Shown: piece by piece, positions 33,875-45,289 of the stretch
Position numbering within the stretch: position 1 is the stretch's first letter
Layout of the letters: every line of letters begins with the position of its first letter
Source: Anthoceros angustus
Lineage: Eukaryota > Streptophyta > Anthocerotopsida > Anthocerotales > Anthocerotaceae
Assembly: GCA_010909165.1 (NCBI GenBank)
Contig: VJWM01000025.1
Coordinates: 2,666,001-2,730,000, forward strand
Length of the DNA stretch: 64,000 nucleotides
Direction of reading: 5' to 3'
Notes under the pieces: generated by a model
Told to the model about the DNA's origin: nothing
Seen by the model: only the letters and a program-made list of their open reading frames with translations
Databases searched by the model: none
Made by a program: the position numbers and the translations under genes

Positions 33875-35048
33875 GTACGTGCACGGGTGATGAGACCACC
33901 TTCAAAGCTAGATGGAGGCGTGCCTTGCACCATGGGCAAGGGCTGCGTGCAAAGTGGTACACTGTGAAAGCATGCTGCTTGGGCATCTGCTATGGCCGTC
34001 TCTTCGAAGCCCTTCCCTCCTGCTGTCAGGATAAGTCCATGCAAGACTTTATGCCGAGGAGCAGGCCGAGGTGCCCCGCATTTGAAGAGAGTCTTGGACC
34101 GCAACCCCGCAAGCTATGGTATGATGACTCCACAGCATGCTTGAGCAGCACCGCAAAATCTATGGATCTCGAATGCACAAATATGAGCCTGTTAGGTGCA
34201 GGTTTTGGGTGACTTTGGAAGTCCAGAACATGGCCCGATGGCACTGTGCATACAGGCTGGTCTGCGGTATGCGGTATCAGGACAGCTCATGGAAAGTGGC
34301 CATTACATGGTTTTGGCCTGCAAACCGAGGACAACCAGAAACCACGGAGTCTGAAGTCTCCTAATTTATTGTACCAAAGAAAACACCTACACGTGTTTAG
34401 GTCTTGTCTCCTTTAATAACAAAAGTTAACACACGAGCTTGTAGTCTCCCTTCGATGTAAGGAAACAACACACTCGAGCTGGCGTGCTGTCATTTCTCAA
34501 ATCTTTGATTTCAAGGTCAGAACATTTCACTTGCAAGACCTGGCACCCGCCGCGCTGAGAAATTGCACAATTCAAGCGAGAGGGATGTTTTCCTAGGAAC
34601 GTGAATGCAACTTCAATGTTCCTTTGCACCCGACGCCTCCGACTGATATCCTTGAGGCTCAGCGAACTCGTCTCCGAACAGCCGGTGCTCCATCTGCCAA
34701 GCTCTCAGGTCCCTCTCCAGCCAGCCCTCTGCTTGGGTCGTATTTCTGTGTTGTTGGAGCGTTGTTTCTTCGCTGCCGGTGTTGTTTCCGCAGCTGTGGT
34801 TGCCTTGCTGATTTGCCCGTGTTGTTCCTGCTTTTTGGGTTATGATCGCTTGTCGTTGTTGGTTGATCTCGGTGCCGGGCCGTTGTCTTGGCCAACTGAT
34901 GTGCTGCTATGTTGGGTTTAGCGTTTTTTCTGGTTCCCGCGCCGTTGTGCTTGACGTTGTCTTTGGCGCTCCGGTGCCTGGCCGAGTGGACTGTTGTTTT
35001 TCTTACAGCCTCTGACCCTCGTTTTCGCAGGTGTGAGCTCTTTCCAAG
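33875..35048. other. Intergenic sequence and 5' untranslated region of PHF5A
   Basis: No protein-coding gene is supported between the BMS1 stop and the PHF5A start. A pyrimidine-rich tract ending CGTTTTCGCAG at 35021-35031 looks like a 3' splice site, so the PHF5A leader probably contains an intron. Frames at 33925-34364 and 34426-34629 have no motif. Confidence 0.5.
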
Positions 35049-35381
35049 ATGGCCAAGCATCATCCTGATTTGATCATGTGCAGGAAGCAACCAGGAATTG
35101 CAATTGGGAGACTTTGCGAGAAGTGCGATGGGAAGTGTGTGATTTGTGATTCCTACGTCCGCCCGTGCACGCTCGTCAGAGTTTGTGATGAGTGCAACTA
35201 TGGATCTTATCAAGGGAGGTGTGTCATTTGTGGAGGAGTGGGGATCTCAGATGCATACTATTGCAAGGAGTGTACTCAACAAGAGAAAGATAGAGATGGT
35301 TGCCCTAAGATTGTCAACCTTGGATCTGCCAAAACCGACCTCTTTTACGAACGCAAGAAGTATGGGTTCAAGAAAAGGTAG
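35049..35381 (+). CDS. PHF5A: PHF5A / SF3b14b, subunit of the SF3b splicing complex
   Basis: A complete, uninterrupted 110-codon gene, the exact usual length. It has [16 protein letters not shown] at the start and the knotted zinc-finger cysteine pairs ([28 protein letters not shown]). It ends [20 protein letters not shown] and a basic [11 protein letters not shown] tail. PHF5A sits in the SF3b part of U2 snRNP, contacts SF3B1 and helps hold the branch-point adenosine. The ATG follows a likely leader splice acceptor by about 18 bp. The 3' end has been partly duplicated just downstream. Confidence 0.97.
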   Translation: MAKHHPDLIMCRKQPGIAIGRLCEKCDGKCVICDSYVRPCTLVRVCDECNYGSYQGRCVICGGVGISDAYYCKECTQQEKDRDGCPKIVNLGSAKTDLFYERKKYGFKKR

Positions 35382-35502
35382 TATGGAGCAGGAAAAGGTG
35401 GTCTGCATTTTTTTTGAGCCTAGTTGTCCGTGGACATCTGCAGTGCATGTCTGCAACAATATCATTGGAATATGTGAACTACAAAATAGCACTTCAAAGT
35501 AA

Positions 35503-35665
35503 TGCGGGATGGTTGCCCTAAGATCATTAACTTCCAAAGCCCACCTCTTCTGTAAACGCAAGAACTATGGGTTGAAGACAAGGTCTATGAGTTTCTTCGT
35601 CAGCTCTAGTTGTCCATGGATATCTGCATTACATGTCTGCAACACCAAGGACAATGGAATACCAG
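35503..35665 (+). pseudogene. Degenerate tandem copy of the PHF5A 3' end
   Basis: The block GATGGTTGCCCTAAGAT...CGCAAGAA.TATGGGTT.AAGA repeats the last ~85 coding bases of PHF5A (35296-35381). It is followed by the same 3' untranslated segment (AGTTGTCC.TGGA.ATCTGCA.T.CATGTCTGCAAC) seen at 35420-35460. The copy has a stop where the parent has a Tyr codon (TTCTGTAAACGC against TTTTACGAACGC) and lacks the zinc-finger part, so it cannot code for a working subunit. Confidence 0.8.
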
Positions 35666-35871
35666 TTTTACTGTCCCCTACAACGAGGACATCGGAGTAC
35701 CGGTGGCACTGCTGTATGAGTGACTCCTCCCTATCACACGATTGATTCCGTGATACAGAAATAGGTTTGTCATAAATCAACGTCACCCAGTGACATCCGA
35801 ATCTTAAACAGAAACGGACTGCACTTTCTGCCACGGAGCTGATTGTTACAAGTTTGAAGGTCAGCAGCTGG

Positions 35872-37997
35872 TTACACGATCAGACAGCTTTCGAAAGCCA
35901 ACCTAAATTTGTTCTTGTCCAGATTTCTGCCTGCAATAAAGTAACCAACGGCCTGTCAATCATGTCCCGCTAGCAGCAGTCCAGATTAAAGTGTTTAGGT
36001 CGTTAGAGCATAGTATGTATAGAAGGGTCACAACACCCAAGCACAGTTCACGACTTCGCTCTTCACGGCATCAGGAGGCGTGAAAGTTACCTATGAAGAC
36101 GATGCGGTTTAAGCGCTTATCATCTTGCTTCCACTGAGAACCAGGAACTATCTCGTAAAGTTCTCGAACAACCTGTACGCACAGATTCCGGGGTAACACC
36201 TCGCATTGACCAGCTCACCGATGGTGAACAGAGCGAGTTCCTGAATAGATCCAGACTAAAATGGTCTCATCAAAGTTCACTGCACAGACTGCATCACACC
36301 CATACCTGAAGCATGTGCATATCATTGGACCCCTGTATGTGAAGTATTCCTTTCATTCGGAAGATCTCCACATCATCATTCTCCTCCCACAGCAACAGTC
36401 CAAGCCAGTCTTGAACCTGCACTTTTTGCAAAACTCTGCATAAGACAAATTTATTAAAGCTATTGCACCATGTCAGATCTGACTTAGTCAGGGATTAGCT
36501 CTTCTTTCGTTTTACCTTGCTCAGATCTGCTGGGCCTTCCACAGTGATGCTTACTGTGCGTACACTATGATCATGTCCATGGTCATCTTCTTCATTCGGC
36601 TCTTTCGAATGAAGTGCTTGTAGATTGACAGAATGCTGAAACAACCAGGCAGTTAACAGGTAATCCAGCAAGCTTTGCTTTCGACAGACCCAACGACAGG
36701 ATGGCATTCAAAAATGTCAGCCGCTGGCTTACCTTGCTATCATAAGCTCTAGTGTCAAAAATATTCTCGAGATCTACTTGGCAACGGGTCGTAGGGATTA
36801 TCCTCGCTAATGAATTTATGCTCCGAATGTCTTTCTCCACATCAGCCACCGTTTGAGTCTCACCAACCAGGTCCACTTTGTTGAGAATCACTATGTCCTG
36901 TGCCACCACAAATTCATGAGAAGCCAAAACCATTCCTTATGATATCTTTGGAGCATAACAAGTGAAACAAGAAACACCCAAAAATGGCCAAAATAGATAT
37001 CAAAATTGGGATGTTGCATTGGGAATGAGTGCAGACTGCGTAGGCAATCTGGTGATGCGCTTCTGTGGCACAACCAGGCTCACGGGGCTCTCTGAGCTGT
37101 CGCTGTAGATTCCTTGCATCCACAACCTGCCAAAACAAGCAGTTGATACCAGCTATCCATGAACAGGTTAAAAGGAAAAACTGAAGAGATGTGAAGTGGT
37201 CCACGCACTGTCACAATGGAGTCCAGACGAATAGGAGACTCCAGCTGATCATCGATCCAAAGAATAGAGGCCACTGGCCCAGGATTGGCCAGACCTGTGG
37301 TCTCCAGCAAGATGTGGTCGAACCTGCAGATGTATGTATATCAGAATCAGAGTGACCAATCCTTACCACAGACCTGCACCCAAACCCCACCAATGTTTCT
37401 CAAAGTAGCTTACTTGTCCCTCCGCAGCATGAGCTGCTCCAGAGCCTGGACAAAGCTGTGCTTCACGCTGCAGCAGACACATCCATTGGCTAGTTCGACC
37501 CATTCTTCCACGAGTGCTCCATCGCTGCCATCGTTTACCATTGCTTTCTCAATGCCTATCTCCTCCCCAAACTCATTAAGAATCACGGCTATTCTCTTAC
37601 CGTGCTTTTCAAGCAAGATGTGGTTCACTAGCTGCACCCGACATGGACAGGGACAGGGGGCAAGCCATGGCAGGGAAAAACTGTTCAGATCCAGATCGAT
37701 CTACGGTTTATGCTCAAAATCACGACCCAAGAAATGCTAATTCCTTACCGTTGTCTTGCCTGCACCTAAGTATCCAGTGATGATAGTTACACCTACAGGC
37801 GTAATTCCTTCCGCTGCTATGGCCTCTGCGTCTACCGCATCTAAGGCTTCCATCTGCTGCGTGATCTGCAGTCCTGAGACTTCCTGCGCGTCGTCTGGAC
37901 CTTCTCGCTTGGCCTCATAGCTACTTAAAATGCTCTCCATCGTCTCCTTGGTTAGTGAGTTCAATCGGAGAGGCGGGGCTACGCCTAGTCCTTCCAT
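35872..37997 (-). CDS. COBW-domain zinc-regulated GTPase metalloprotein activator (ZNG1-like)
   Basis: A spliced gene of about 430 residues. Exon 1 (from 37997) ends in the P-loop GYLGAGKTT. The next exon (37410-37637) starts [20 protein letters not shown] and carries [12 protein letters not shown], whose CxCC is the metal-binding motif of this family. [18 protein letters not shown], then [22 protein letters not shown] and [16 protein letters not shown] complete the GTPase. The His-rich [16 protein letters not shown] opens the C-terminal domain, with [26 protein letters not shown] and a last exon ending SCLIV at 35872. ZNG1 proteins hand zinc to client enzymes such as methionine aminopeptidase. 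The start is the first ATG and diverges from ERCC1. Confidence 0.88.
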
Positions 37998-38642
37998 GCT
38001 GACTTCAAGATTCCTTCTTTCACAGCTGATGGAAGCTCCTGCTCTTTCTGCTGGATGTGGGACTCAGCATCTCCGGTCCACCCACTACTTCTCCTCACAG
38101 TCTGAAGAAAGGAAACTGCAACAATGACAGCCCTGTCACATGTCTCACATCAGCACCTAGACATACGACTGAGTCTGAATTGGCTGGGAAGGGACTCCGC
38201 AATGTGACCAACCCGCCACCCACCAGCGACACCAATCTAGAATATCAAGAGTCATCCACGATCAACATGTCACTTCTTTCGGATGGTTTCATGCATGCCG
38301 ACAAAATCACTGTTAAAACACATGCCACTGGAGCTAAGGATGGAATTTTAGTCAGTTTTAGCCCTAACCGAGCTTCCGTAACATTGTCAAAGCTTCGGAA
38401 TCTCGAGCAAAGCAAGTTACGTATTGATTGCAGAATCTCCCGGAACCTCTCGGAAGAAACCAGGGTGCGCTCCGCACTGTAACCATTTCTGGTTTAGCCA
38501 AAGTCCTGCTGGGTCATCGTCGTGGTCACAGCTTGGCAGACACTATCTCTGGAGCAGCATCTGATACAGGTATCTGGGATGAAGCACATTTCTCCAGGCT
38601 TTGAGAGCTGCCGGGTTGGGCGATTTTGAAGGTGAAGACATC
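37998..38642. promoter_or_regulatory. Divergent intergenic region between the ZNG1-like gene and ERCC1
   Basis: The two start codons face away from each other with 645 bp between them. A plus-strand frame at 38057-38482 lacks any motif and is probably chance. No clear TATA box was seen. Common regulation is possible but not shown. Confidence 0.4.
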
Positions 38643-40781
38643 ATGGATTCGGAGCAGGGTACGGGGAAGCGTTTTGTGGTGCACATCCCATCCTACTCTG
38701 AGGTCTTGGAGCACGACCGTCCCCGGCCTCCTCCCAACTTTTTCCGGCCCTCGACATCATCTCAGCAAGATGGGATTCAACGGATCTCAGATCTTCCAGC
38801 AGCTCAGCCGAGCGCAACAACTGCCTCGAGCTCCCAAGGAGTTCAAGCAAGTGCTGCAGGGGGGCAGCCTAATTCGTTCACTGAGGCATTTTCCTTCGTG
38901 AAGAACACAAAATTCTACGCTGCGCCTCCGGTTCTTCCTCCCCAAGTGCCAGCCACTCCTCCTGTGCAATGGGGCAATATGGGTGCAGAGAGTGTCTCCA
39001 AGCTGGAGTAAGTTTCCTGCATTTCGGATAGGGGTCCAGCACTTTGGTGGACGTCAGTATTTCAGCGTATAGCTTGTCAGCAACTTCTTTCCCCAACCTG
39101 TTATGCTTGGGTGTGCAGACCAGCGTCAGCGCATCAGTCCCGAAATGCCATTGTGGTGAACAAACGGCAGGTATGTCTCCAAATCCTTGGCGCTGAATCT
39201 AGTGCTTTCTCTATGGTAGGGATGTTGCTTATTTACTTTTTGGGGGTGTGGCGGCTGTTAGATTCAATTTTCTCTATTGGCAAAATGCAGCAAGGGAATC
39301 CTGTACTCAAGCACATAAGGAATGTCCGATGGGTCTTCGGAGATGTGGTGCCAGACTACTTATTGGGTCAATATTCATGTGCTCTCTATATAAGGTGCAA
39401 GTTTCTGTTCACAGTTTGAGGCGTTCTCCTGAAGTGCAGTGCAAACTCCTTCCATTCTTTGGAATGATATACGAGTACAGTAACATAAGGCACTTGCTTC
39501 TTACCAACAGCTTGCGATACCACTTGCTGCATCCAGACTATCTCTTTTTCCGAATTCGAGAATTACAGAAGAGCTATCGGTTGAGGGTAGTGCTATGCCA
39601 TGTTGATCTTGTGAGTAGCAGATTCACTATTCCAGGCAGTTTTATGGCTCCTGTAGTATAGTGGGATTTTTAAACAGCAGTGCTCTTGCTTTGATTTGCA
39701 GGAGGATGTGATCAAGCCATTGCATGAGATCACAAAAACAGCCCTACTTAACGATTGCAGCCTTATATGTGCTTGGAGGTGATTGTCTGACCTTAGACTC
39801 TACTTCAGGTTGCTACTGCAGACTGCAAGTAGGAGCATTGAGCCTTCCTTTTCGCTGAGTGTGGGTGGTACTTTACTGGGAGACATCAGGTTGGAAGAAC
39901 CAAGATTCCATGTCATTGACTGAAGTTCTCGGAAAATTTTCAGTTTAGAGGAATGTGCAAGGTACTTGGAGACTCTGAAGATGTATGAAAACAAGCCCGC
40001 CGATGCTATTCAGGAGCGAACTGATAATGACTATCTGTCCAAGGTAAGCTGCGTCTATTGTGTCATTCCTTTCACTCTGTCCAGCTTAATGTGTGGGCCT
40101 GTCCCGACAGATCCAGTGCTGTTGTGCAGCTGACTAGCGCATTGACAACAGTGAGGCACATCAACAAAACGGACGTGGTCACACTCGGTTCCTCATTCGG
40201 GGTTAGCATCTTCCTTTGCTCATTGAAGGATATCATATTTCGCGTACACCAACATGAGCTGTGACATGGTCCATGTGCAGACTCTTGCAGCAGTCGTTGG
40301 TGGTTCCATGGAGGACTTTGCTCGATGTCCAGGGATCGGAGAAAGGAAGGTGAAACGGTTGTATGATGCTTTCAATGAACCTTTCCGACGAGTTCCAAAA
40401 CAAATGCGGCCAAGTGATGTTGGTACAATTTTGGTTACTACTAGTCAGGAGAAGGTGTCTGAGGATGCCTCAGAAAAAGGAGTCGTCAAGCCAGCAACAT
40501 CCAAATTGCTCACGATGCCGGATGACTCTCTTCGTGAGGCTTTGAGTGCAGCTCGCAGGAAGTCTGCATCGAAGGGCCCTGTAGACCAGTCATCGGAGGA
40601 AGCAGTCAGGCTCGGACCTGAAAGTAGGGTGGAGCAGCCAGTGGAAGATGGCAGCGATGTTGTTGTGTGTACACAGAGACCATCCAGAGAAAGCTTGCAG
40701 GGCCACGATAAGCCAGTGGAGGAGAAAGGATGTCCTTCGGGAGTTGAAATGGCTGATGACGATTTTGTGTCTTTGGAGTAG
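38643..40781 (+). CDS. ERCC1: DNA excision repair protein ERCC1 (RAD10)
   Basis: Exons include 38643-39007, about 39119-39170 (ending AIVVNKRQ), about 39290-39392, 39510-39608 and others to 40781. All have GT-AG introns that keep the frame. The N-terminal 120 residues are Ser/Pro-rich and disordered. The central domain reads GNPVLKHIRNVRWVFGDVVPDYLLGQ, RYHLLHPDYLFFRIREL and LRVVLCHVDL, the nuclease-like XPA-binding fold that has lost its catalytic residues in this family. The tandem helix-hairpin-helix follows: LTSALTTVRHINKTDVVTL and GSMEDFARCPGIGERKVKRL. About 130 residues of acidic, low-complexity tail follow. ERCC1 pairs with XPF to cut 5' of lesions in nucleotide excision and crosslink repair. 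The ATG at 38643 is the first in this frame; no upstream methionine is better placed. Confidence 0.93.
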
Positions 40782-41548
40782 ATGACTTGTATATATCTGC
40801 TGAACGTAAGTCAACAGATTCAGAGGTGCCACAATAGTATACTGCCCGTGAATATTTCAACTCTCAAAAACACGGATACACATGGAGCTAAGATTCCAAG
40901 AAACTGCAGCTTTGCAGGAATGAATTATAAATTGCGGCCTGCCAGCCCTCGCCGAATACTGTAGCTGTACACTTAACAAGGTCTGGATCTTTCTCCAGCC
41001 CCAAAGAAGGCACAGTATCGTGCTTGACAAAACGACCAATCAGAGATGCGCCTCAAACGAAGTTGCGTACTGCCTCCACTCTCAAAGAGAAGACCACGGA
41101 GGTGGCCAACTAAGAATGCGGCTTGTTATCGATTGGCAAGTTGTTGTTGAGGCCCATCGCCCAGAGGTCTTCACATGTGAATGGTTCTTCCCAGATGAAT
41201 GGTTCTGTGGTAGATGCATACAAAGGTGTCACACTGTGTCAGACCTAGCCAAAGTAGACATCGTGCCTACAGCGTTGACGACATCGAGGTTCAGACAAAA
41301 GGAAGCGAAGAAACTAGAACCTCTACAAACATGAAACTATGAGTGTCTACAAACCCTGCAGACCCTTCACCCACATGTTTGAAGTGACTTCAGAGGCCAA
41401 ACGTCACAGCAAGTTGTCACCCCTGGGACACAGCCCCAACAAACAGTGGAAATAGGCAGGATACTACCTAGAAAGAATCACTTTTCATTCAAAGAATTCC
41501 CATCCCCCTGAGCTACTGCTGGCCTAAACCTCAGGTGACGGATGTTTG
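40782..41548. other. Intergenic; likely ERCC1 3' untranslated region and spacer
   Basis: A plus-strand frame at 41020-41334 shows no motif or splice context. Nothing else is supported. Confidence 0.5.
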
Positions 41549-42345
41549 CTAGCCCTGGCCACCCTCTACAAACGAGCCTTCAGGCCCATTCACATTCAGA
41601 CCAGATTGAGAGGGACCTGATAGAGTGGCCGCGGAAGGTGCTCCCTGTTGAAGATCTAAGACTAGACCTCGAACGGTCTTGCTCAACTGCTCAAGACGGG
41701 TCGCACTCAGAGGAGCTACTCCCTGCTTGTGTGTCCCTTCCTCTGTCATTTTGGCGAGCTTCGAAGCAATAGGGCCCGTTGCTTCATCGATTATACACTC
41801 AGAACACATCCTCTGCCTCACAGACTCCTGCAAATGAAGACACGGACTGTGGTCAACTTGAAGGCTGGGAGGATAGCTGTGCCACCGCTGCTCACAAGAA
41901 TTGATACAAACCCCCGGTGCCCTGGGTTGTATCAATTGTTGTGAGCAGCAATTCGCAGAGCGGTAAAAACTCACTAAAATCTCCTGCGCCCGGTCACAAG
42001 CAAAATAGAACAGCTGCTCGTTGTTGGCGTACAACTCCAAAGCCGCTCGAACCCTGGCAGTAGACATCGTTTGTATCAGCAAGCTGCAACAAGACGCTGC
42101 CTTGACACACGATAGCAAACACCGGGCCAGAACGGATGTCAGCACACATACTGAGTTTCCGATTGCGCATCTCTAGCTTCCGCAACAGCTAACGCCGAGG
42201 CCATCAGCGCCTGCTCAAAAGAAAAGGTCTTGTGAGCTCTACAACAAGACGAGGAGAACAACAACACGCCATTCACCACAACGCCCAACATCGAAGGTCT
42301 TCTCCATGTTCTGCACTAGCTCCTCCATCTTCCCAAGCCACAGCC
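41549..42345 (-). CDS. Unrecognised spliced gene (C-terminal exons; start uncertain)
   Basis: Three minus-strand exons join in frame. One codes for AHKTFSFEQALMASALAVAEARDAQSETQ (about 42145-42240, donor GTATGT). The next reads LLIQTMSTARVRAALELYANNEQLFYFACDRAQEIL (about 41970-42090, donor GTGAGT). The last reads ESVRQRMCSECIIDEATGPIASKLAKMTEEGTHKQG and more, from about 41830 to the stop at 41549. The product is a small, mainly helical protein with a disordered Gly/Ser/Pro tail. The first exon may start at the ATG near 42340 (MEELVQNMEKTFD), but I could not make its phase fit. I do not know the family. The splice sites and normal amino-acid composition argue that the gene is real. Confidence 0.5.
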
Positions 42346-42712
42346 GCACGAAGACAGCCTACTTCAACACAAAGCTTGCTCATCTGTGTGCCGGACCAGA
42401 CTGTGCGGTTGCTTAACCTATACTAGAACTCGGGAAATGAGCCACCTCGACGACACCAGTCGAATATGCGAGGGTTCTCGATGAGAGAAATTGGGAACGG
42501 AACTCGTTCATAGATATGTAGGTGAGGTGCAATTGCCATTCCCACATAGGCTGCCTATACAAGTCCTGTCCTCACAAAGAGACCAGAGTAGAGTCGACAA
42601 AATAGGTATGATTTAGAAAATGGCTATCTACTTTACAGAGGGGTGAGGGATGGCCTCTGCTGCTGTTGAGCAGGCAGGCTCCCAATCGAAGCCCACACTA
42701 TTCACGGCTAGC

Positions 42713-43252
42713 TCACAATGAGAGGCCCGAGTCATCATCTCCCTCCGGAAGGCCAGATGAGTACACAAAGTAAAGGGACCAGATGAGAGTGGTGACTCCG
42801 ACCAAGATCCATCCCAGCTTGGAGTTGCTCAGGCCCAGGGACAGGCCGGTTCCCTCGGTGGAGAGTCTCTCATCGACCAGAGCCACGGCGGGGTGAGCAG
42901 CGGCAAGATACGCTGCGCTGGACGCGGCAGCGGCAATCTTGGAGAAGCCGTCGAATTTCTCATCCTTCCTCTCCGCGGAGCACACAATGCGTGCCCGTTG
43001 CAGGACCGGCAGGCCTGCAGAGGGAAACCGTTCAGGACATTCTTTCCAGCAAAAAATGCAATCCGATCCGGCTGCAATTCAATCGGCCAGGCATCGGGTC
43101 TCAAGGACTAGATCAGCGGCTACGAAATAGATTGCCGTGCAGAACTCACCGACTACGGGCGCGACAACGGCGCGCTGGCTGGTGGAGCTCAGCGGCTTCT
43201 GAACGAAGCAGGTGGCAGCAGCAGCGCATGAGGTAGCAGCGACGGCAGCCAT
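42713..43252 (-). CDS. PSBW: Photosystem II reaction centre W protein (PsbW), nuclear-encoded
   Basis: Two exons: 43150-43252 and 42713-43014, with a GT-AG intron splitting a Gly codon, give about 134 residues. Exon 1 is a Ser/Ala-rich chloroplast transit peptide ([17 protein letters not shown]). After [10 protein letters not shown] comes a second, thylakoid-directing stretch, [18 protein letters not shown], as known for PsbW. The mature protein begins [13 protein letters not shown] and has one membrane span ([19 protein letters not shown]) and an acidic end, [11 protein letters not shown]. PsbW helps hold dimeric photosystem II and its antenna supercomplexes together. The bipartite targeting, single span and length all match the family. 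It shares orientation with the unrecognised gene 370 bp downstream. Confidence 0.95.
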
Positions 43253-43850
43253 GGTGACGACTAGGGTTAGGCACGCCCTCCGGCTTGTTCAGCGTGCGGA
43301 AAGGGACGACGACGACTAACTTCGGCTCCGGCAACTGAAGATATCACGGCGCTGAAATCGAATGAAGACCCGACGCTTTGGCCGCGGAAAGCCATCCCAG
43401 GCTTCATGAAGCAGATAAGGGTGCAATCCGATGACGGGCTGTCACACCTGCCACGTGGCGCCTGCGATCCTAGCCCCCTTCCAAACGTCCAAACGGGAAC
43501 AAGCTTGGACTTCCTTGAATTTTGCGATAAATCCGAAAGGCAATGTCAATACGAATTAACGTTCGTGACTTCTTATCGTACCATTTGAAGAGCTTGGAGG
43601 AAATAGTCGACCTAGAATTGCGTATGTATCAAATCAAGAGCCCGGGCAGTATACCTAGTAGAGCTAAACCTAGCTATATGCATCTAAAGATTTAATTAAA
43701 AAATATAATAATTTATTTTATTTTAAATATTTATTAATATGGTATGATAAATGTTGGATAAAATTTATGAATAAATATGTTTACAAGTTAGTCAAGTCAC
43801 CTTAAAAAATTAATAGACATCAACATAGATCCATACATCTCAACAAGTAA
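43253..43850. other. Upstream region of PSBW; AT-rich from 43.65 kb
   Basis: No gene is seen. CACACCTGCCACGTGGCGCC at 43443-43462 contains CACGTGGC, a G-box core. G-boxes are common in promoters of photosynthesis genes and this one lies about 200 bp upstream of the PSBW start, so a regulatory role is plausible but unproven. From 43680 the DNA is very AT-rich. Confidence 0.45.
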
Positions 43851-44132
43851 TGTCTTTAGCTGTCCAAATAATTAAGTTGTATTTGCACTAGCTAGGCCAA
43901 AGGTATGACCTTGGTAACGAGAAAAAGCACAATCAATTCAGGACATGTCTTTACCTATCCAAATAAGTAGTTGTACTTCCACTAGCTGAGACGATGGTAT
44001 GACCTTGGCGAGCAAGAAAGAGCACAGTCAATTCAGGACATGTCTTTACCTATCCAAATAAGTAGTTGTACTTCCACTAGCTGAGACGATGGTATGACCT
44101 TGGCGAGCAAGAAAGAGCACAGTCAATTTAAC
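43851..44132. repeat. Three-copy tandem repeat of about 95 bp
   Basis: Units start ATGTCTTTA near 43851, 43946 and 44038. Each contains CCAAATAA.TAGTTGTA.TTCCACTAGCT, GGTATGACCTTGG and AGCACA.TCAATT. The second and third copies are almost identical and the first is more diverged, which indicates stepwise duplication. Confidence 0.85.
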
Positions 44133-44190
44133 ATTCTCACCGTTGGTTAGTCACTTGAGATCATAGCGCTAGCAAAGGGCTAACATAAAA

Positions 44191-44480
44191 ATGCAGAACA
44201 CCGTAATGCAAAACAATGGAGGTAGAGACCCTTGCTTCCACTCTATCTCCGCAACTATGTGTCTTTCAACCTTAGGATATTTACACGTCATTTTCGTGTG
44301 GGGTCTCACCGTCTCGGGATTAAGATTGATAGATGGCTGCATCCCAAGCCACACACAGAGACCAAAATATGCAAGTTATGCAACAGGGAAGTTGAGACAG
44401 AGGAACACTTTGTTTTCGTTTGCCCCATCTACGAGGATATCAGGATTGCTTTTATCACCTTATTCATAGCACCTTGATCT
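44191..44480 (+). pseudogene. C-terminal fragment of a LINE (non-LTR) reverse transcriptase
   Basis: The frame 44232-44477 encodes RNYVSFNLRIFTRHFRVGSHRLGI and then CKLCNREVETEEHFVFVCPIYEDIR. This is the zinc-binding region (C-x2-C-x8-H-x4-C) that follows the reverse transcriptase domain in plant LINEs. Only this tail is present, which fits 5' truncation during target-primed insertion. A 44-bp direct repeat follows (ATAGCACCT.GATCTTCGCTC.GAAGTTTCTTCTGT at about 44466 and 44517). Confidence 0.8.
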
Positions 44481-45289
44481 TCGCTCCGAAGTTTCTTCTG
44501 TTTTCCTCACCTTGTTCATAGCACCTCGATCTTCGCTCTGAAGTTTCTTCTGTGTTCTTGACCCTGTTCTTAGAGGTGTTTGCTTGTAAGAAATGTGGGA
44601 TTATAGGGCAGAATGTATACAGTCTTTCAACCTGCTAGATATTTGATTTACTTCACACCACTAGTACTTAGGAAATTTAGAATAGCAGTTAAACTTCAAT
44701 ACTTTTCTGTATATCTATTTTTCAGTCCCATGACGGAAATTCCATCCTTAGTGGACTTTAATACACTTCTTCATTCTTCTTCTTATGGATGTTGGGACGA
44801 GGCTACTCCTCCTTCTCCCCATGCCCTTGTCGAAAGATCTCTCTTCCCTTAGGGCGGATTCGCATGTGGGCACCTTCGCTTCCGGAATGACATTTTGGCG
44901 GAAAAGGGCCCGCCATGAGACCATCTTTAGTATACGGAAGGCCTGCCCTATGTTTATGGTAGGGGGGCTTTTTTTAGGTGGTTGTAACCGCCCGCTTAAA
45001 GAAGAAGGGGTCGCATCGTCCCCGGGTATAATGGTGTTCATTTTTGGACTTCAACACTGAGATCTGCAAATTCACATCTCGCGAGGAGCTCCTGTCTCGC
45101 GAGTCTTGCGATTTTGAGAGGAGCTTATGACTTGCACCAATTCTTCTTGATAACCTAGGAGTGGAAGGTGGAGCGACCACAAGGATTTGCTTCTTCCTCC
45201 ACAATATTACCGGACTGGTCATCAAAGGCATTGTTTGTGGTGCCTTCTCCTATGCCGTGTACTGCCCCACAGATTTCTGCCATTGGAGG

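Noticed and set aside
34659-35213. 184-codon minus-strand frame upstream of PHF5A
   Set aside because: It overlaps the PHF5A leader and coding region antisense, with low-complexity Arg/Asn/Thr composition and no recognisable domain.
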